From Streptomyces sp. CBMA291 (lineage in GTDB: Bacteria; Actinomycetota; Actinomycetes; Streptomycetales; Streptomycetaceae): a stretch of DNA of 64,000 nt. Numbering within the stretch: the first letter of the stretch is position 1; each line of letters opens with the position of its first letter. Under the pieces are notes generated by a model. It saw only the letters and a list, made by a program, of their open reading frames with translations, did not search any database and had not been told where the DNA came from. The DNA is taken from contig NZ_MSJP01000083.1 of the NCBI RefSeq assembly GCF_014596525.1, positions 124,001 through 188,000 of the forward strand. The letters run 5' to 3'. This document shows, piece by piece, positions 19,245 to 27,938 of this stretch. The translations under genes were made by a program, and so were the position numbers.

Positions 19245-20146
19245 CGGGGGTTCGTCTCCGTCAGGTCGAGGTAGGCGTCGTCGAGGCTGGCGTCGGCGAC
19301 TCGGAGCTGCCCGGCGGTGACGCCCCGGCGGGCGAGGAGGGTCACGAAGGCGGAGACGGTCTCGTCGGTGCCGCTGAGGACGGTCCGGCCGTCGGCGGTC
19401 TCGACGGAGACGGCGCCGGGCAGGGCGCGCAGGGTCTCGGGGTCGAGCGGGGTGTCGGCGGCGAAGGAGATCGCCTTGGCGGCGGTGGCGCGTCCGATGA
19501 GTCCGCCGGGGGTGTCGAGGGCGGCGATCCGGCCCCCGTCGAGGAGGGCGATCCGGTCGCAGAGGCGCTGGGCCTCCTCCATGAAGTGGGTGACGAGGAG
19601 GACGGTGACGCCGTCGTCCCTGATCGACTCGACGAGTTCCCAGACCTCGCGGCGGGCGCGCGGGTCGAGCCCGGTGGTGAGTTCGTCGAGGACGACGACC
19701 CGGGGACCGCCGATGAGGGCGAGGGCGATGAAGAGCCGCTGCTTCTGGCCGCCGGAGAGCTGCTGGAACCGGGTGCCGAGGTGCGGGAGCAGCCCGAGGC
19801 GTTCGGCGAGGGAGTGCCGGTCGACGGGCACGGGATAGAAGGAGGCGTAGAGGTCGAGCGCCTCGCGGACGGTGAGCCGGGCCTGGAGTTCGCTCTCCTG
19901 GAGCTGGACGCCGAGGACCCGGGTGAGTTCGGCGCGCTGGACGGCGGGGTCGTATCCGCAGACCCGGACGAGCCCCGCGTCGGGGGTCCGCAGCCCTTCG
20001 ACGCACTCCACGGTGGTGGTCTTGCCCGCCCCGTTGGGCCCGAGGATGCCGAAGACCTCCCCCTCCCCCACCTCGAACGACACCCCGTCGACGACCTTCC
20101 GGCCGCCGTACGCCTTGTGCAGTCCCCGTACCTCGATCACTGTCAT
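19241..20146 (-). CDS. ABC transporter ATP-binding protein (DrrA-like drug exporter class)
   Basis: 301 residues from the ATG at 20144-20146 (MTVIEVRGLHKAYGG); a longer start adds only a non-conserved leader. Walker A is ILGPNGAGKTTTVE near residue 35, Q-loop LQESEL, signature QLSGGQKQRLFIAL near residue 135, Walker B VVVLDELTTGLDP and H-loop LLVTHFMEE. The Walker B glutamate is intact. The C-terminal 80 residues (AADTPLDPETL... to DDAYLDLTE) are the usual accessory domain of drug-export ATPases. First gene of a four-gene run: ATPase, permease, kinase, regulator. Confidence 0.92.
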   Translation of the reverse strand: MTVIEVRGLHKAYGGRKVVDGVSFEVGEGEVFGILGPNGAGKTTTVECVEGLRTPDAGLVRVCGYDPAVQRAELTRVLGVQLQESELQARLTVREALDLYASFYPVPVDRHSLAERLGLLPHLGTRFQQLSGGQKQRLFIALALIGGPRVVVLDELTTGLDPRARREVWELVESIRDDGVTVLLVTHFMEEAQRLCDRIALLDGGRIAALDTPGGLIGRATAAKAISFAADTPLDPETLRALPGAVSVETADGRTVLSGTDETVSAFVTLLARRGVTAGQLRVADASLDDAYLDLTETNPR

Positions 20147-20357
20147 GCCCCCAGGCTGCCGGGGGCACGTGATCGGGGGCATCGGCCATCGCGCTCGAAT
20201 CGGGGTCAGCCGATTGGTTGATGGGGGTACGACTTTGGGGCGTGGGCAACGGAATCGGGCGGCCGGTTTGGGGCGGGGCCCGGACTCGGGCGGTCGGGGC
20301 CTCGGCGCGGTGTCGTCCGCGTCGAGGCCCCGGTTCGCTCTCGTCTCCCGGTGCGGA

Positions 20358-23300
20358 TCAGGACTTGGCGGCGATTCTCACCCAGGCGGGATCCTGGCCG
20401 GGTTCGCCGGTGGTCCAGTAGGAGGCGCGCCAGTAGGAGCCGCTCCACCAGACGGTGGACGCGGTTGCCCCGTTCTCGTCGCCGTTCATGACGTGGACTC
20501 CCTGGCTGACATCGCCGACGGGGGTCTCGGCGACGACTCCGGTCATGGACTGTAGCCGGTAGGCCTTGCCGTGGGCCGGAGCCGCCGGTCCCGTACTGGC
20601 CCCGGTGGCCGGGTCGGTGGCCATGAGCTGCCAGGACTGGGCGTCGCTGGCGAAGTCGCAGGGTTTCAGCGTGGCTTCACCGGCGATGCCGCCGGAGGTC
20701 AGGCACTTGCCCTGGTTGGCGATGACGTATCCGCCCTTCGCCCCGACCTTGAGAACGCCCCATTTCTGGTTGTCGTTGTCCAGACCGGCCCACAGGCCGG
20801 GGGTGTCGGTGCCGGTGAAGTGGTCCAGGACGGTGGTCCCGGAGTTGTTCTGGACCTGGAAGAGGGAGTTGCCCTTGTCCCACAGGGTCCAGATGCGGCC
20901 GCCGTTGGGGCTGTAGGGGCGTGCCTTGTCGCCCTTGCGGCCGGAGTTCCACTGGGGTGCCTTGCAGGCCGTGCCGTTCCCGGCGGACGGTTCGACCGTG
21001 CTGGTGCCGCGGCGCTGGTCACCGGTGGTGCCGTACTCCTTCCCGTTGATCTTGATGATGGTGTTGGTGGGGCCGGTGATCGGAAGGTAGTACTTGACGG
21101 GGATGTCCAGACTCTTGCCGGGGGCGATGTCCTGGCAGTACTGGAGGGTGATCGTCAGCCGGTGGAAGTCCGCCTTCAGTCCGCCGGCGTTGGGGCCGAG
21201 GCGGCCGGGGGCGAGGCCGTCGAGCTTCTGCCAGGCAGCGTCCTTGACCAGCGGCGAGGTGGAGGTGGGCAGGTCGAAGGAGACTTGCGTGCCCTGCACG
21301 AGGGCGGTCTTGGTGTTGTTGGTGATCCTCAGCGTGGGCTGAATCGGCCACATGTTCGCGACGTCGGTGGGGAAGTCGACCAGTTCGGTCTTCACGTCGA
21401 CCACCTGGTCCGGCAACCGTGTGACGCCGGTACGGTCGGCCTTCGCCCCGCCCGTGGAGCGCAGGGCGTTGTCGACACGGGTGGTGACGTCGTAGCCCAT
21501 GCCGTACTGGCCGTCGACGCGCTTGGTGTAGTCGCCCGCCAGCTCCCACATCATGACACCGCCGATGCCGTTGTCCCTGACGTACTGGGTCTTGGCGTCG
21601 ATGGAGGCGTCGTTCTCCGTCGAGAGGAACACCTTCTTCTCCGCGTTCCACAACCACGACGCCTTCAGTGTCGCGTCGTACTTCTCCACGTAGGTGCCCT
21701 TGAGCCGGCCGTCCGCCGTGGAGGGGTCCACGCCGTACGAGCCCAGATAGCCGGGGGTGATGTTGTTCTGGAGGTTCTTGGCGTGCCAGAGCGGGCTGGA
21801 GCCGGATGCGACTTCCTGGCCGGCACCGCCGAGGTCGTGCCAGATGTTGTCGATGCCGACCGCGCCGTTGCCGCACGCCTGCGCGTTGGCCGCGCCGGAC
21901 TGGGGACCCGTACCCGGCTGGCACTGGTTCTGGTCCGCGAGGGCGGAGGTCCCCCACAGGCCGTCGGTGCCTCCGGTCACGTTCTGCCAGCCCCGGGTGT
22001 AGTAGGGGATGCCGAGGTTGATCCGGCTGGGCGGCAGGGCGGCTCGGTAGTAGTGGTACGCCCAGTCGACGTTGAAGTACCCGGTCTTGTCGAACTCGGG
22101 GTTCCTGGCCGTGTCGTAGATCCCCGCGGCCGAGAGTTCGTTGTCCTTCCCGTCGTCGTACAGGGGGGCTTGCGGGCCGACGAAGTTGTTCCACGATCCG
22201 TGCAGGTCGTACGACATCACGTTGACGAAGTCCTGGTACCGCAGGGCTTGTCCGGCGTCGTAGCCGCGCACCAGGTGTCCCGAGGCGGAGGCGGCGGAGG
22301 TGAGGAGGTAGTAGCGGCTCCGGTCGGTGCCGGCCTTGTCGAGTCTGGCGCGCAGCGTCTTCATCAGCGCGGTGTTCCCCGCCGCGAGCCCCTTGCGGCG
22401 TGCGTCGGAGACGTTCCAGTCCGAGGGGTTGCCCGTCTTCGGGAGGGCGGTGGGGTACTCGTAGTCGATGTCGATGCCGTCGAACGCGTCCTTGTAGCGG
22501 TCGAGGAAGCCGACCACCGAGTCCGCGAAGGTGTCGATGCCTGCCTGGTTGACCGAGCCGTCGGCGTTGGTGGCCATCGTGTAGAAGCCCTTGGTGTCGG
22601 CCCATCCGCCCACCGACATCAGTACCTTCACCTGCGGATGCCGCTTCTTGTACGTGGCCAGCTGGTTGAAGTGCCCCCGGTACGGCAGTGACGGATCCAT
22701 TTCCGCACCCGTCACCCCGGTCCAGGTCATTCCGGTCGCCGGATTGCCGGAGTCCTCCGTGTTGCCTATGGAGATCTTGTTGTCGACGATTCCTGCGAAC
22801 GCGTAGTTGACGTGGGTGACCTTCGACCAGGGAATGTTCTTCACCAGATAGCGGGGATCCCCCTTGGCGCCGGTGCGCCAGCCGGTGAAGTATCCGACCA
22901 CGCGCTTGTCGTGTCCGGCGCCACCCAGCCACTCCCGGCCATCGGTGTCGTACACGTCGCAGTACCGCGCGTCCACTCCCGCCGTGACGGTCATGCCGTC
23001 GGGTCGGCACTGCGACTGCGCACCCTGCACCGCGGGCTTCGGCTTACGGTCGTCGACGGCGCTGTCGAACGGGTCCCCCGCGTCACCGGTGGTGTCGTCG
23101 TCCGGGTCGGCACAGACGGCAAGCCTCAGCTTCGCCCCGTTGCCCGAACCGGCCGGGTCCAGGCACAGCCCGTTGTACTTGCTGCTGAACTGGGCGTACT
23201 CGGAGATCCACCTCTGGTTGAGCCCGCCGTTGCAGTCCCACTGGGCGATCTCGCCCGTGGACCGGTTCAGGTCCACGCACTTGCCGCTGGCCTGGGAGAC

Positions 23301-24326
23301 CAGCTCCATCGAGCCGTCGTCGACCGACTTCAACTGCCACAACTGGTTGGTGCCGCTGTGGCAGTCCCACTGGGTGATGCCGCCGGTGGACATGTTCAGA
23401 TCCAGGCAGCCCCCGGTCGCCTGACTCTGGATCTGAGCCACCGGCCAGCCTGCGGACGGCATCGGCAGGGAGAGGTTGCGGATGCTCCACTGGGTCGTGC
23501 GGGGGTTCGAGGTTTTGGGACGCGCGAGAAGAGCCAGACGCAGTCCGATGCCGGTCCTGCTCCAGGGTCCCGTACGACCACCGATGGTTACGTCGTAGCC
23601 CTCGCCCCTACGGAACGCCTCCGACATATGACTCCAGGCACGAATAACCTTGGCCCACACCTGAGCCGACCATGACTGCCCGCTGGCCAGGGCGATCTCC
23701 ATGGGCTGTTCGATGGCCCTGTTGCGGACTGCCTCCACGACGCCCACGATGATGGTCGCAAGGCTGCTGCCCAAGTAGTTGAGGACTTCACCTTCCCGGG
23801 CTTCGGCCAGGGTGGACACGGCCCCGGCCAGTCCGACTTCACTGACTGTTACATCCAGGGAGGTGAAACCCATACTGCGATATTGACTGCTGAAGGGGAG
23901 CCTCGTGATCGCCGGGCGAGTCTCGAAGAGCGAGAAATCGACCGGGGCGGAGTCATTGAAAGGAAAGTATCTATTCCGTTCGGGTTGATAGAATCCGAGC
24001 ACATAGACATTCGACCTGTCGATGACCAACTCGACGTTCTCGTCACGGTACCCGAGCGTCCCGATGGGAACCCGTATCTGGCCGTCCGCGTACAGTTCTC
24101 TCGGCGCGTTGGAAGGACCCGCCTCGTTCTCGGAACCCTCGAAAGGGCCCGCGCTGAGGGCGTTGCGCATGTGCTGGACGACATGCTTGTACTTCGTCAC
24201 GTAGTCGGAGTGCTCATTGGCCGCGTATGCCGGACGCTCCAGGGTCGCACCCAGGAGCAGCAGCGGCAGGGCGAGCGCGAGGACCCGGCACAGGGCGCGC
24301 CGGGCGGCGCGCGGCAGGGCTACCAC
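20358..24326 (-). CDS. Secreted fusion: ribosome-inactivating protein domain, ricin-B lectin, GH18 chitinase, chitin-binding module
   Basis: 1322 residues from a GTG at 24324-24326. Signal peptide residues 1-35 (LLLLGATLERPAYA). Residues 40-270 align by eye to the ricin A-chain/RIP fold: DRSNVYVLGFY (Y108, like ricin Tyr80), FSSQYRSM (Y149, like Tyr123), VEAVRNRAIE (E198 and R201, like Glu177/Arg180) and QSWSAQVW (W219, like Trp211). Residues 295-410 are ricin-B/CBM13 repeats with QWDC and QxW elements; the third repeat is incomplete. Residues 474-955 are GH18 with LMSVGGW and the catalytic FDGIDIDYE (E623), VMSYD and MMWELAGD. Residues 975-1095 are a beta-sandwich, 1145-1236 a second lectin-like block, and 1283-1322 a CBM5/12 (SYWRASYWTTGEPG). 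Expected: extracellular chitin hydrolysis plus rRNA N-glycosidase activity. The N-terminal coding part is AT-richer than its surroundings. The RIP call is by eye, but all five active-site positions are present. Confidence 0.85.
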   Translation of the reverse strand: MVALPRAARRALCRVLALALPLLLLGATLERPAYAANEHSDYVTKYKHVVQHMRNALSAGPFEGSENEAGPSNAPRELYADGQIRVPIGTLGYRDENVELVIDRSNVYVLGFYQPERNRYFPFNDSAPVDFSLFETRPAITRLPFSSQYRSMGFTSLDVTVSEVGLAGAVSTLAEAREGEVLNYLGSSLATIIVGVVEAVRNRAIEQPMEIALASGQSWSAQVWAKVIRAWSHMSEAFRRGEGYDVTIGGRTGPWSRTGIGLRLALLARPKTSNPRTTQWSIRNLSLPMPSAGWPVAQIQSQATGGCLDLNMSTGGITQWDCHSGTNQLWQLKSVDDGSMELVSQASGKCVDLNRSTGEIAQWDCNGGLNQRWISEYAQFSSKYNGLCLDPAGSGNGAKLRLAVCADPDDDTTGDAGDPFDSAVDDRKPKPAVQGAQSQCRPDGMTVTAGVDARYCDVYDTDGREWLGGAGHDKRVVGYFTGWRTGAKGDPRYLVKNIPWSKVTHVNYAFAGIVDNKISIGNTEDSGNPATGMTWTGVTGAEMDPSLPYRGHFNQLATYKKRHPQVKVLMSVGGWADTKGFYTMATNADGSVNQAGIDTFADSVVGFLDRYKDAFDGIDIDYEYPTALPKTGNPSDWNVSDARRKGLAAGNTALMKTLRARLDKAGTDRSRYYLLTSAASASGHLVRGYDAGQALRYQDFVNVMSYDLHGSWNNFVGPQAPLYDDGKDNELSAAGIYDTARNPEFDKTGYFNVDWAYHYYRAALPPSRINLGIPYYTRGWQNVTGGTDGLWGTSALADQNQCQPGTGPQSGAANAQACGNGAVGIDNIWHDLGGAGQEVASGSSPLWHAKNLQNNITPGYLGSYGVDPSTADGRLKGTYVEKYDATLKASWLWNAEKKVFLSTENDASIDAKTQYVRDNGIGGVMMWELAGDYTKRVDGQYGMGYDVTTRVDNALRSTGGAKADRTGVTRLPDQVVDVKTELVDFPTDVANMWPIQPTLRITNNTKTALVQGTQVSFDLPTSTSPLVKDAAWQKLDGLAPGRLGPNAGGLKADFHRLTITLQYCQDIAPGKSLDIPVKYYLPITGPTNTIIKINGKEYGTTGDQRRGTSTVEPSAGNGTACKAPQWNSGRKGDKARPYSPNGGRIWTLWDKGNSLFQVQNNSGTTVLDHFTGTDTPGLWAGLDNDNQKWGVLKVGAKGGYVIANQGKCLTSGGIAGEATLKPCDFASDAQSWQLMATDPATGASTGPAAPAHGKAYRLQSMTGVVAETPVGDVSQGVHVMNGDENGATASTVWWSGSYWRASYWTTGEPGQDPAWVRIAAKS

Positions 24327-24847
24327 GGCACCACGTACTCGATCGTCGCGGCAGGGCTGCCGGCACTTTCCTCCATGCCGTCGAGCCAGTAGGCGACGGT
24401 GTAGGTCTGGCCGGACCGCATGCCGTTGTCACCCGCGGGCACGGCGGCGGCACCGGCGGCGAGGCAGCGGGACTCCTCGTTCGGGCAGACCCAGTCCCAG
24501 TCGATCCGGTCGGACTTGTTCAGCTTCCCCTTCGGGTAGATCCCGATCCAGTCCTTCGTGCTGTAGGGGTTGCGCCCCTTGGGGGCGAGGTAGGTCACCA
24601 CCAGCCCCGTGTCGACGGCTCCGACGACTCCCTTCTCGTGAATGTGCGCGGTGGTCCACTGGGCATCGAGGAGGTGGAAGTCGCCGGCGCCGGCGCCGAG
24701 CCCCGCGGGCTCGATGGCCCGAACGTCCGGGACCGGGTCGGGAGACGGCCCGCCGGCCGCCAGACTGGTCGCCAGCAGGGCGCAAACGGTCACTCCCAGG
24801 ACCGTTCCCGCGATACGACCCAAAAGCCGCATCTTTTCAGATTTCAT
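24320..24847 (-). CDS. Secreted beta-rich protein coupled to the RIP-chitinase
   Basis: 175 residues from the ATG at 24845-24847. Residues 8-32 form a signal peptide (LGVTVCALLATSLAAGG). The mature part has two probably paired cysteines (WVCPNEESRC) and a core KDWIGIYPKGKLNKSDRIDW ... SGQTYTVAYWLDG ... IEYVVPW. The DWIGIYP...W...G.Y..YWL pattern resembles SKICH-like/phosphodiesterase-associated beta-sandwich domains, but I am not sure of the family. Its stop overlaps the start region of the RIP-chitinase by seven bases, so the two are translated from one mRNA. A role as accessory binding or delivery protein is an inference. Its upstream region is clearly AT-richer than the window average. Confidence 0.72.
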   Translation of the reverse strand: MKSEKMRLLGRIAGTVLGVTVCALLATSLAAGGPSPDPVPDVRAIEPAGLGAGAGDFHLLDAQWTTAHIHEKGVVGAVDTGLVVTYLAPKGRNPYSTKDWIGIYPKGKLNKSDRIDWDWVCPNEESRCLAAGAAAVPAGDNGMRSGQTYTVAYWLDGMEESAGSPAATIEYVVPW

Positions 24848-25151
24848 GGAACTCTCGCTTCAATAGGATATGACCTCAAAGTGCCGATCCGTGGCGGCGG
24901 AGCAGTGCACCGAGGGCGCCATTGTGTGCGAACCCGCCGGTGCGCGACGACAGACGAGAGTCGCGTTCCAGTTCGCAAACACGCAGGATCCCGAAAAGCG
25001 TCTACGGATTTCTCGTGATATCGAAGATATTCACGGAAAGGCGCCATTCGCGACGCCGATGACGACACCAGGGGCGCGGAGACAGAGAAAGGAGCCCCTT
25101 GTCGGGGATCCCGCCTCGATCGCACTCGAACCGTCCGGCGACCGGCGGCGA
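24848..25151. promoter_or_regulatory. AT-richer region upstream of the RIP-chitinase operon
   Basis: About 300 bases without a convincing gene. It contains stretches such as CAATAGGATATGACCTC (just upstream of 24847) and TTTCTCGTGATATCGAAG (25011-25028), unusually AT-rich for this window. It should hold the promoter of the minus-strand operon. A reading frame on the + strand crosses it but shows family similarity only after about 25150. Confidence 0.45.
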
Positions 25152-25707
25152 GCGGCGCTCGTCTCCACCGTGACGTCCGTGAGCGGCCTGGGGCTCGGGT
25201 CCGTACTGGCCCGGCTGCTCGCCGAGTACGCCCCGGCGCCCCGGGTCCTGCCCTTCGCGCTGGGGATCGCGCTGCTGGTACCGGCGGCGGCCCTCGCCCC
25301 GCCGGCCCTCGCGGGCACGGTCTCCTCGGGGGCGCTCCTGCTCGCCGCGACCGTCCTCGCAGGCGTAGGCCAGGGCCTGGTGTTCCTCGGCGGCCTCACG
25401 TCGGTCAAACAGGCGGCCCCGGCGGAGCGCCGCGCGGACGCCTTCTCCGGCTTCCATGTGATCGTCTGCCTGCGAGTCGGCCTCCCCCGTGATCGGCGTC
25501 GGCCTCCTCGCCGCGACGACCGGCCTGCTCACCGCCGTCCGCTCCTTCGCCTGCGCGGCCGCCTGCGCCTGCGCCTGCCTGCTCGTGCTGCTCGCCCGCG
25601 TACGGGAGACGTATCGGACCCGTACGGAAATGAGGTCAGCCCTCACGGGGCGCCGAGGGTTCCGCGCCAGTTCCCCCGGGAGAGGTGGACGACCCCGTCG
25701 GGGGTGA
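25152..25707 (+). pseudogene. Decayed MFS transporter (C-terminal half, frameshifted)
   Basis: The first reading frame gives VTSVSGLGLGSVLARLLAEY, then two hydrophobic segments and FLGGLTSVKQAAPAERRADA, the usual C-terminal half of an actinobacterial drug-efflux MFS protein. Near 25480-25490 the similarity jumps by one frame: the next segment VIGVGLLAATTGLLTAVRSF continues in the other + frame from 25489 and ends in a short Arg-rich tail. The N-terminal six helices are missing. It is convergent with the methyltransferase gene, overlapping its 3' end. I call it a remnant. Confidence 0.72.
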
Positions 25708-26797
25708 CGAGGGCCCGCGCCCCGAGCAGTGGCAGCACGCCTTCCGCGTTGAGCCGGTGCCGGAGGCTTTCCAGCTTCGCCCAGAGACGCCGGGGGCCGC
25801 CCTGGTGGACCTCCGGCGGATCGGTCCACTCGGCAAAAGCGCGGGCCCACGACCCGTCGGGGTGTGCCAGCAAGGCGGTACGAGCACGCCCGTCGGCCTC
25901 GTAGGCGCACTCGACACCGGGCGAGACGACCTCCAGCAGGGAACGCAGCTCCCACGCCTCGGCCAGGTTCAGCACCGGGTAGCGGCCGGTGGTCCGCTCC
26001 TCCCCGTCCGCCGTGCGGGCATGGGCCAACAGCCTGGCGAGGGCGGGCGGGTAGTCGGCACCGGAGCGGGCGGGCATGAACCCGGCCATGTCCCGTTCGA
26101 CGACACCCGACACCGCACCGTCCTTCAGCTTCCATCCGGTGACGATCAGGCAGGTCCGCCCGAGGGTGGTCGTCAGCCGCCCGCCGGGCTTCAGCGCGGC
26201 CACCACCGGGCGCAGCGCGGGACCGGCGGGGAGCCCGACCGTGGACACGATCCGGTCGTACGTTCCGGGGATGTGGCCGGTGGCGTCCGCCGTGACCATC
26301 CGAGGCGCGAGCCCCATCCGGGCGAGCCGCTCCCGCGCCGCCTCCACCAGATACGAGTCGACGTCCAGGCTCGTCACACAGCGCTCCCCGAGCCGTCGGC
26401 AGGCGTACGCGGTGAGCCCGCCCGCCCCGGTGCCCAGATCGAGCACGGAGAGGCCGTCGCCGAGCCGGGCGTGCCGCAGCATCCGTACGATCAGGCTCGG
26501 CATCGTCGCGGACGAGGTGGGCAGCCCCTCGGGCCGGTCGCCGGGCCTTGCGTGATCGGCGTGCAGGGGCCCGACGCGGGTGACCAACGACCGGTCGGAG
26601 TAGGCGGCTTCGGCCCAGCCGACCGGGTCGGCGGGCCCGTCCCGCAGCGCCCACCGCCCCTCGCCGTCGGCCTCCCACCAGCGGGGCACGAGCGCGTGCC
26701 GAGCGGTACGCGCCACCGGGGCGAACCACCGGGAGTCGGGGTCCGCGACCCGCTCCGCGTGCCGCTCGGCGTGCTCTTGCCAGGCGAATTCATTCAT
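25643..26797 (-). CDS. PCMT-like SAM-dependent methyltransferase
   Basis: 384 residues. The N-terminus WFAPVARTARHALVPRWWE resembles the first helices of L-isoaspartyl methyltransferase relatives (PRHLFVPRFW in the family), and motif I is VLDLGTGAGGLTAYACRRLG near residue 118, followed by TSLDVDSYLVEAARERLARMG and the post-motif LKPGGRLTTTLG. A 150-residue C-terminal part has no family I recognise. Similar proteins serve in peptide-modification systems, but no precursor peptide is visible here. It overlaps the end of the upstream NAD-binding/nucleotidyltransferase-like gene by eight bases and is the last gene of a three-gene operon. Confidence 0.78.
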   Translation of the reverse strand: MNEFAWQEHAERHAERVADPDSRWFAPVARTARHALVPRWWEADGEGRWALRDGPADPVGWAEAAYSDRSLVTRVGPLHADHARPGDRPEGLPTSSATMPSLIVRMLRHARLGDGLSVLDLGTGAGGLTAYACRRLGERCVTSLDVDSYLVEAARERLARMGLAPRMVTADATGHIPGTYDRIVSTVGLPAGPALRPVVAALKPGGRLTTTLGRTCLIVTGWKLKDGAVSGVVERDMAGFMPARSGADYPPALARLLAHARTADGEERTTGRYPVLNLAEAWELRSLLEVVSPGVECAYEADGRARTALLAHPDGSWARAFAEWTDPPEVHQGGPRRLWAKLESLRHRLNAEGVLPLLGARALVTPDGVVHLSRGNWRGTLGAP

Positions 26798-27938
26798 TCA
26801 CAGCCTCCTTGGGCAGCCTGCCGCCTGGTGCGGTCAGCGCGGAATCGGAAAAGGGGATGCCCTGGTTCTCCATGAACACCAGGTCGCGGACGGTCTGGAA
26901 CCGGCCGGGATCGGTGGGGGCGTTCAGATAGGCGGCGACGGAGGGCAGAACGGGGATCTCGCGCCGGTCGCACACCTCCCGCACGGTGCGCGGAAGATCG
27001 CATAGAGCGTCGGGGTCGTCGATTCCCAGGTGGCGGACGAGCCGGAGGGCGGCGGTCCGGGCCTTGGCGAGGTTGACGTACGGGGTCTCGTGAGTGGCCT
27101 TGGCCAGGTAGTAAGCGACGGGCTGGACGAGCCACGGCAGATGCGCGGCGGGGCGGGGCGCGGCAGGTCGCGGTGCGAGTCCGAGGCGCAGCGGGTCGAC
27201 GAGGAAGGGGCGGCCCGCCATGCCGGTGACGTACCCGGCGCCGGGAGCGTTCCGGTACGCGGAGAGCAAGGTGATCGCGGCGGTGGCGTCGATCGCGAAC
27301 CGCTCGGCGACGTCCCGGAGGACCGGGGCGATCCGTCGGCGAGCACCGGGAACGTCGGTGGCGCGGGCGACGACGGGGATGAGGTCGGAGACGATCGTTC
27401 CGTCCTCGTCGGTACGGAAGTCGCCACGCGCCAGGGAGCCGGACAGGGCGACGGACATGTCATCGGTCGCGGCGAACGCGACGCGCAGGTGAGCCAGGAG
27501 CGCGGGCAGGTCGGTGGCCTTCATACCGGTCCCGGGGCAGCTGCCGGTGACAGGGCTCTCGACGGGCACCGCGTCGTGCTCCCGGAGAAGGTGGTGCCAC
27601 TCCTCGGCCCAGGTGGGGCTGACGGTCGACAGTTCGACGCACGCGGGGCGGTGGTCCGTGAGGACGGCGGCGACAGGGGGCCCCTCCCGGAAGGCCCGGC
27701 TGTGGACGTCGTCGGCGAAGCAGCCGACGATCACATCGGGCCGGGTCCGGTCGGCGTCGTCGGGACGGACGAGCGTGACCGAGGGGTGCGGGGAGACCGC
27801 GAGATGCCGGCTCGCGAGGGTGACGGCCGCGTCCGGCAGAGCGGCCAGGTGCGGCAGGATCCCGGAGGTCAGGGCGCCGTACCCGGCGACGAGGATCCTC
27901 GTCGCCGGAGATGCGCCCCGTAAGGGCGAAGGGGTCAT
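26790..27938 (-). CDS. Fusion of a 6PGDH/HIBADH-like NAD-binding domain and a nucleotidyltransferase-like domain
   Basis: 382 residues. The N-terminal half starts with a Rossmann loop ILVAGYGALTSGILPHL and continues with VIVGCFADDVHSRAF, CVELSTVSPTWAEEW and PVESPVTGSCPG, matching beta-hydroxyacid dehydrogenase NAD-binding domains. From about residue 165 comes VALSGSLARGDF followed by GTIVSDLIPVV, the GS...D pattern of minimal nucleotidyltransferases, though the second acidic residue of the DxD pair is not obvious (DLI). The last 150 residues are mostly helical. Whether it is an oxidoreductase or a nucleotidyl transferase is open. Start ATG at 27936-27938 overlaps the epimerase stop. Confidence 0.62.
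   Translation of the reverse strand: MTPSPLRGASPATRILVAGYGALTSGILPHLAALPDAAVTLASRHLAVSPHPSVTLVRPDDADRTRPDVIVGCFADDVHSRAFREGPPVAAVLTDHRPACVELSTVSPTWAEEWHHLLREHDAVPVESPVTGSCPGTGMKATDLPALLAHLRVAFAATDDMSVALSGSLARGDFRTDEDGTIVSDLIPVVARATDVPGARRRIAPVLRDVAERFAIDATAAITLLSAYRNAPGAGYVTGMAGRPFLVDPLRLGLAPRPAAPRPAAHLPWLVQPVAYYLAKATHETPYVNLAKARTAALRLVRHLGIDDPDALCDLPRTVREVCDRREIPVLPSVAAYLNAPTDPGRFQTVRDLVFMENQGIPFSDSALTAPGGRLPKEAVNE

Noticed and set aside
24870..25151. N-terminal part of a 344-codon + strand frame
   Set aside because: The first about 94 codons have no membrane-transporter character or ribosome-binding site; only the part after 25150 matches an MFS protein, so the front is accidental.
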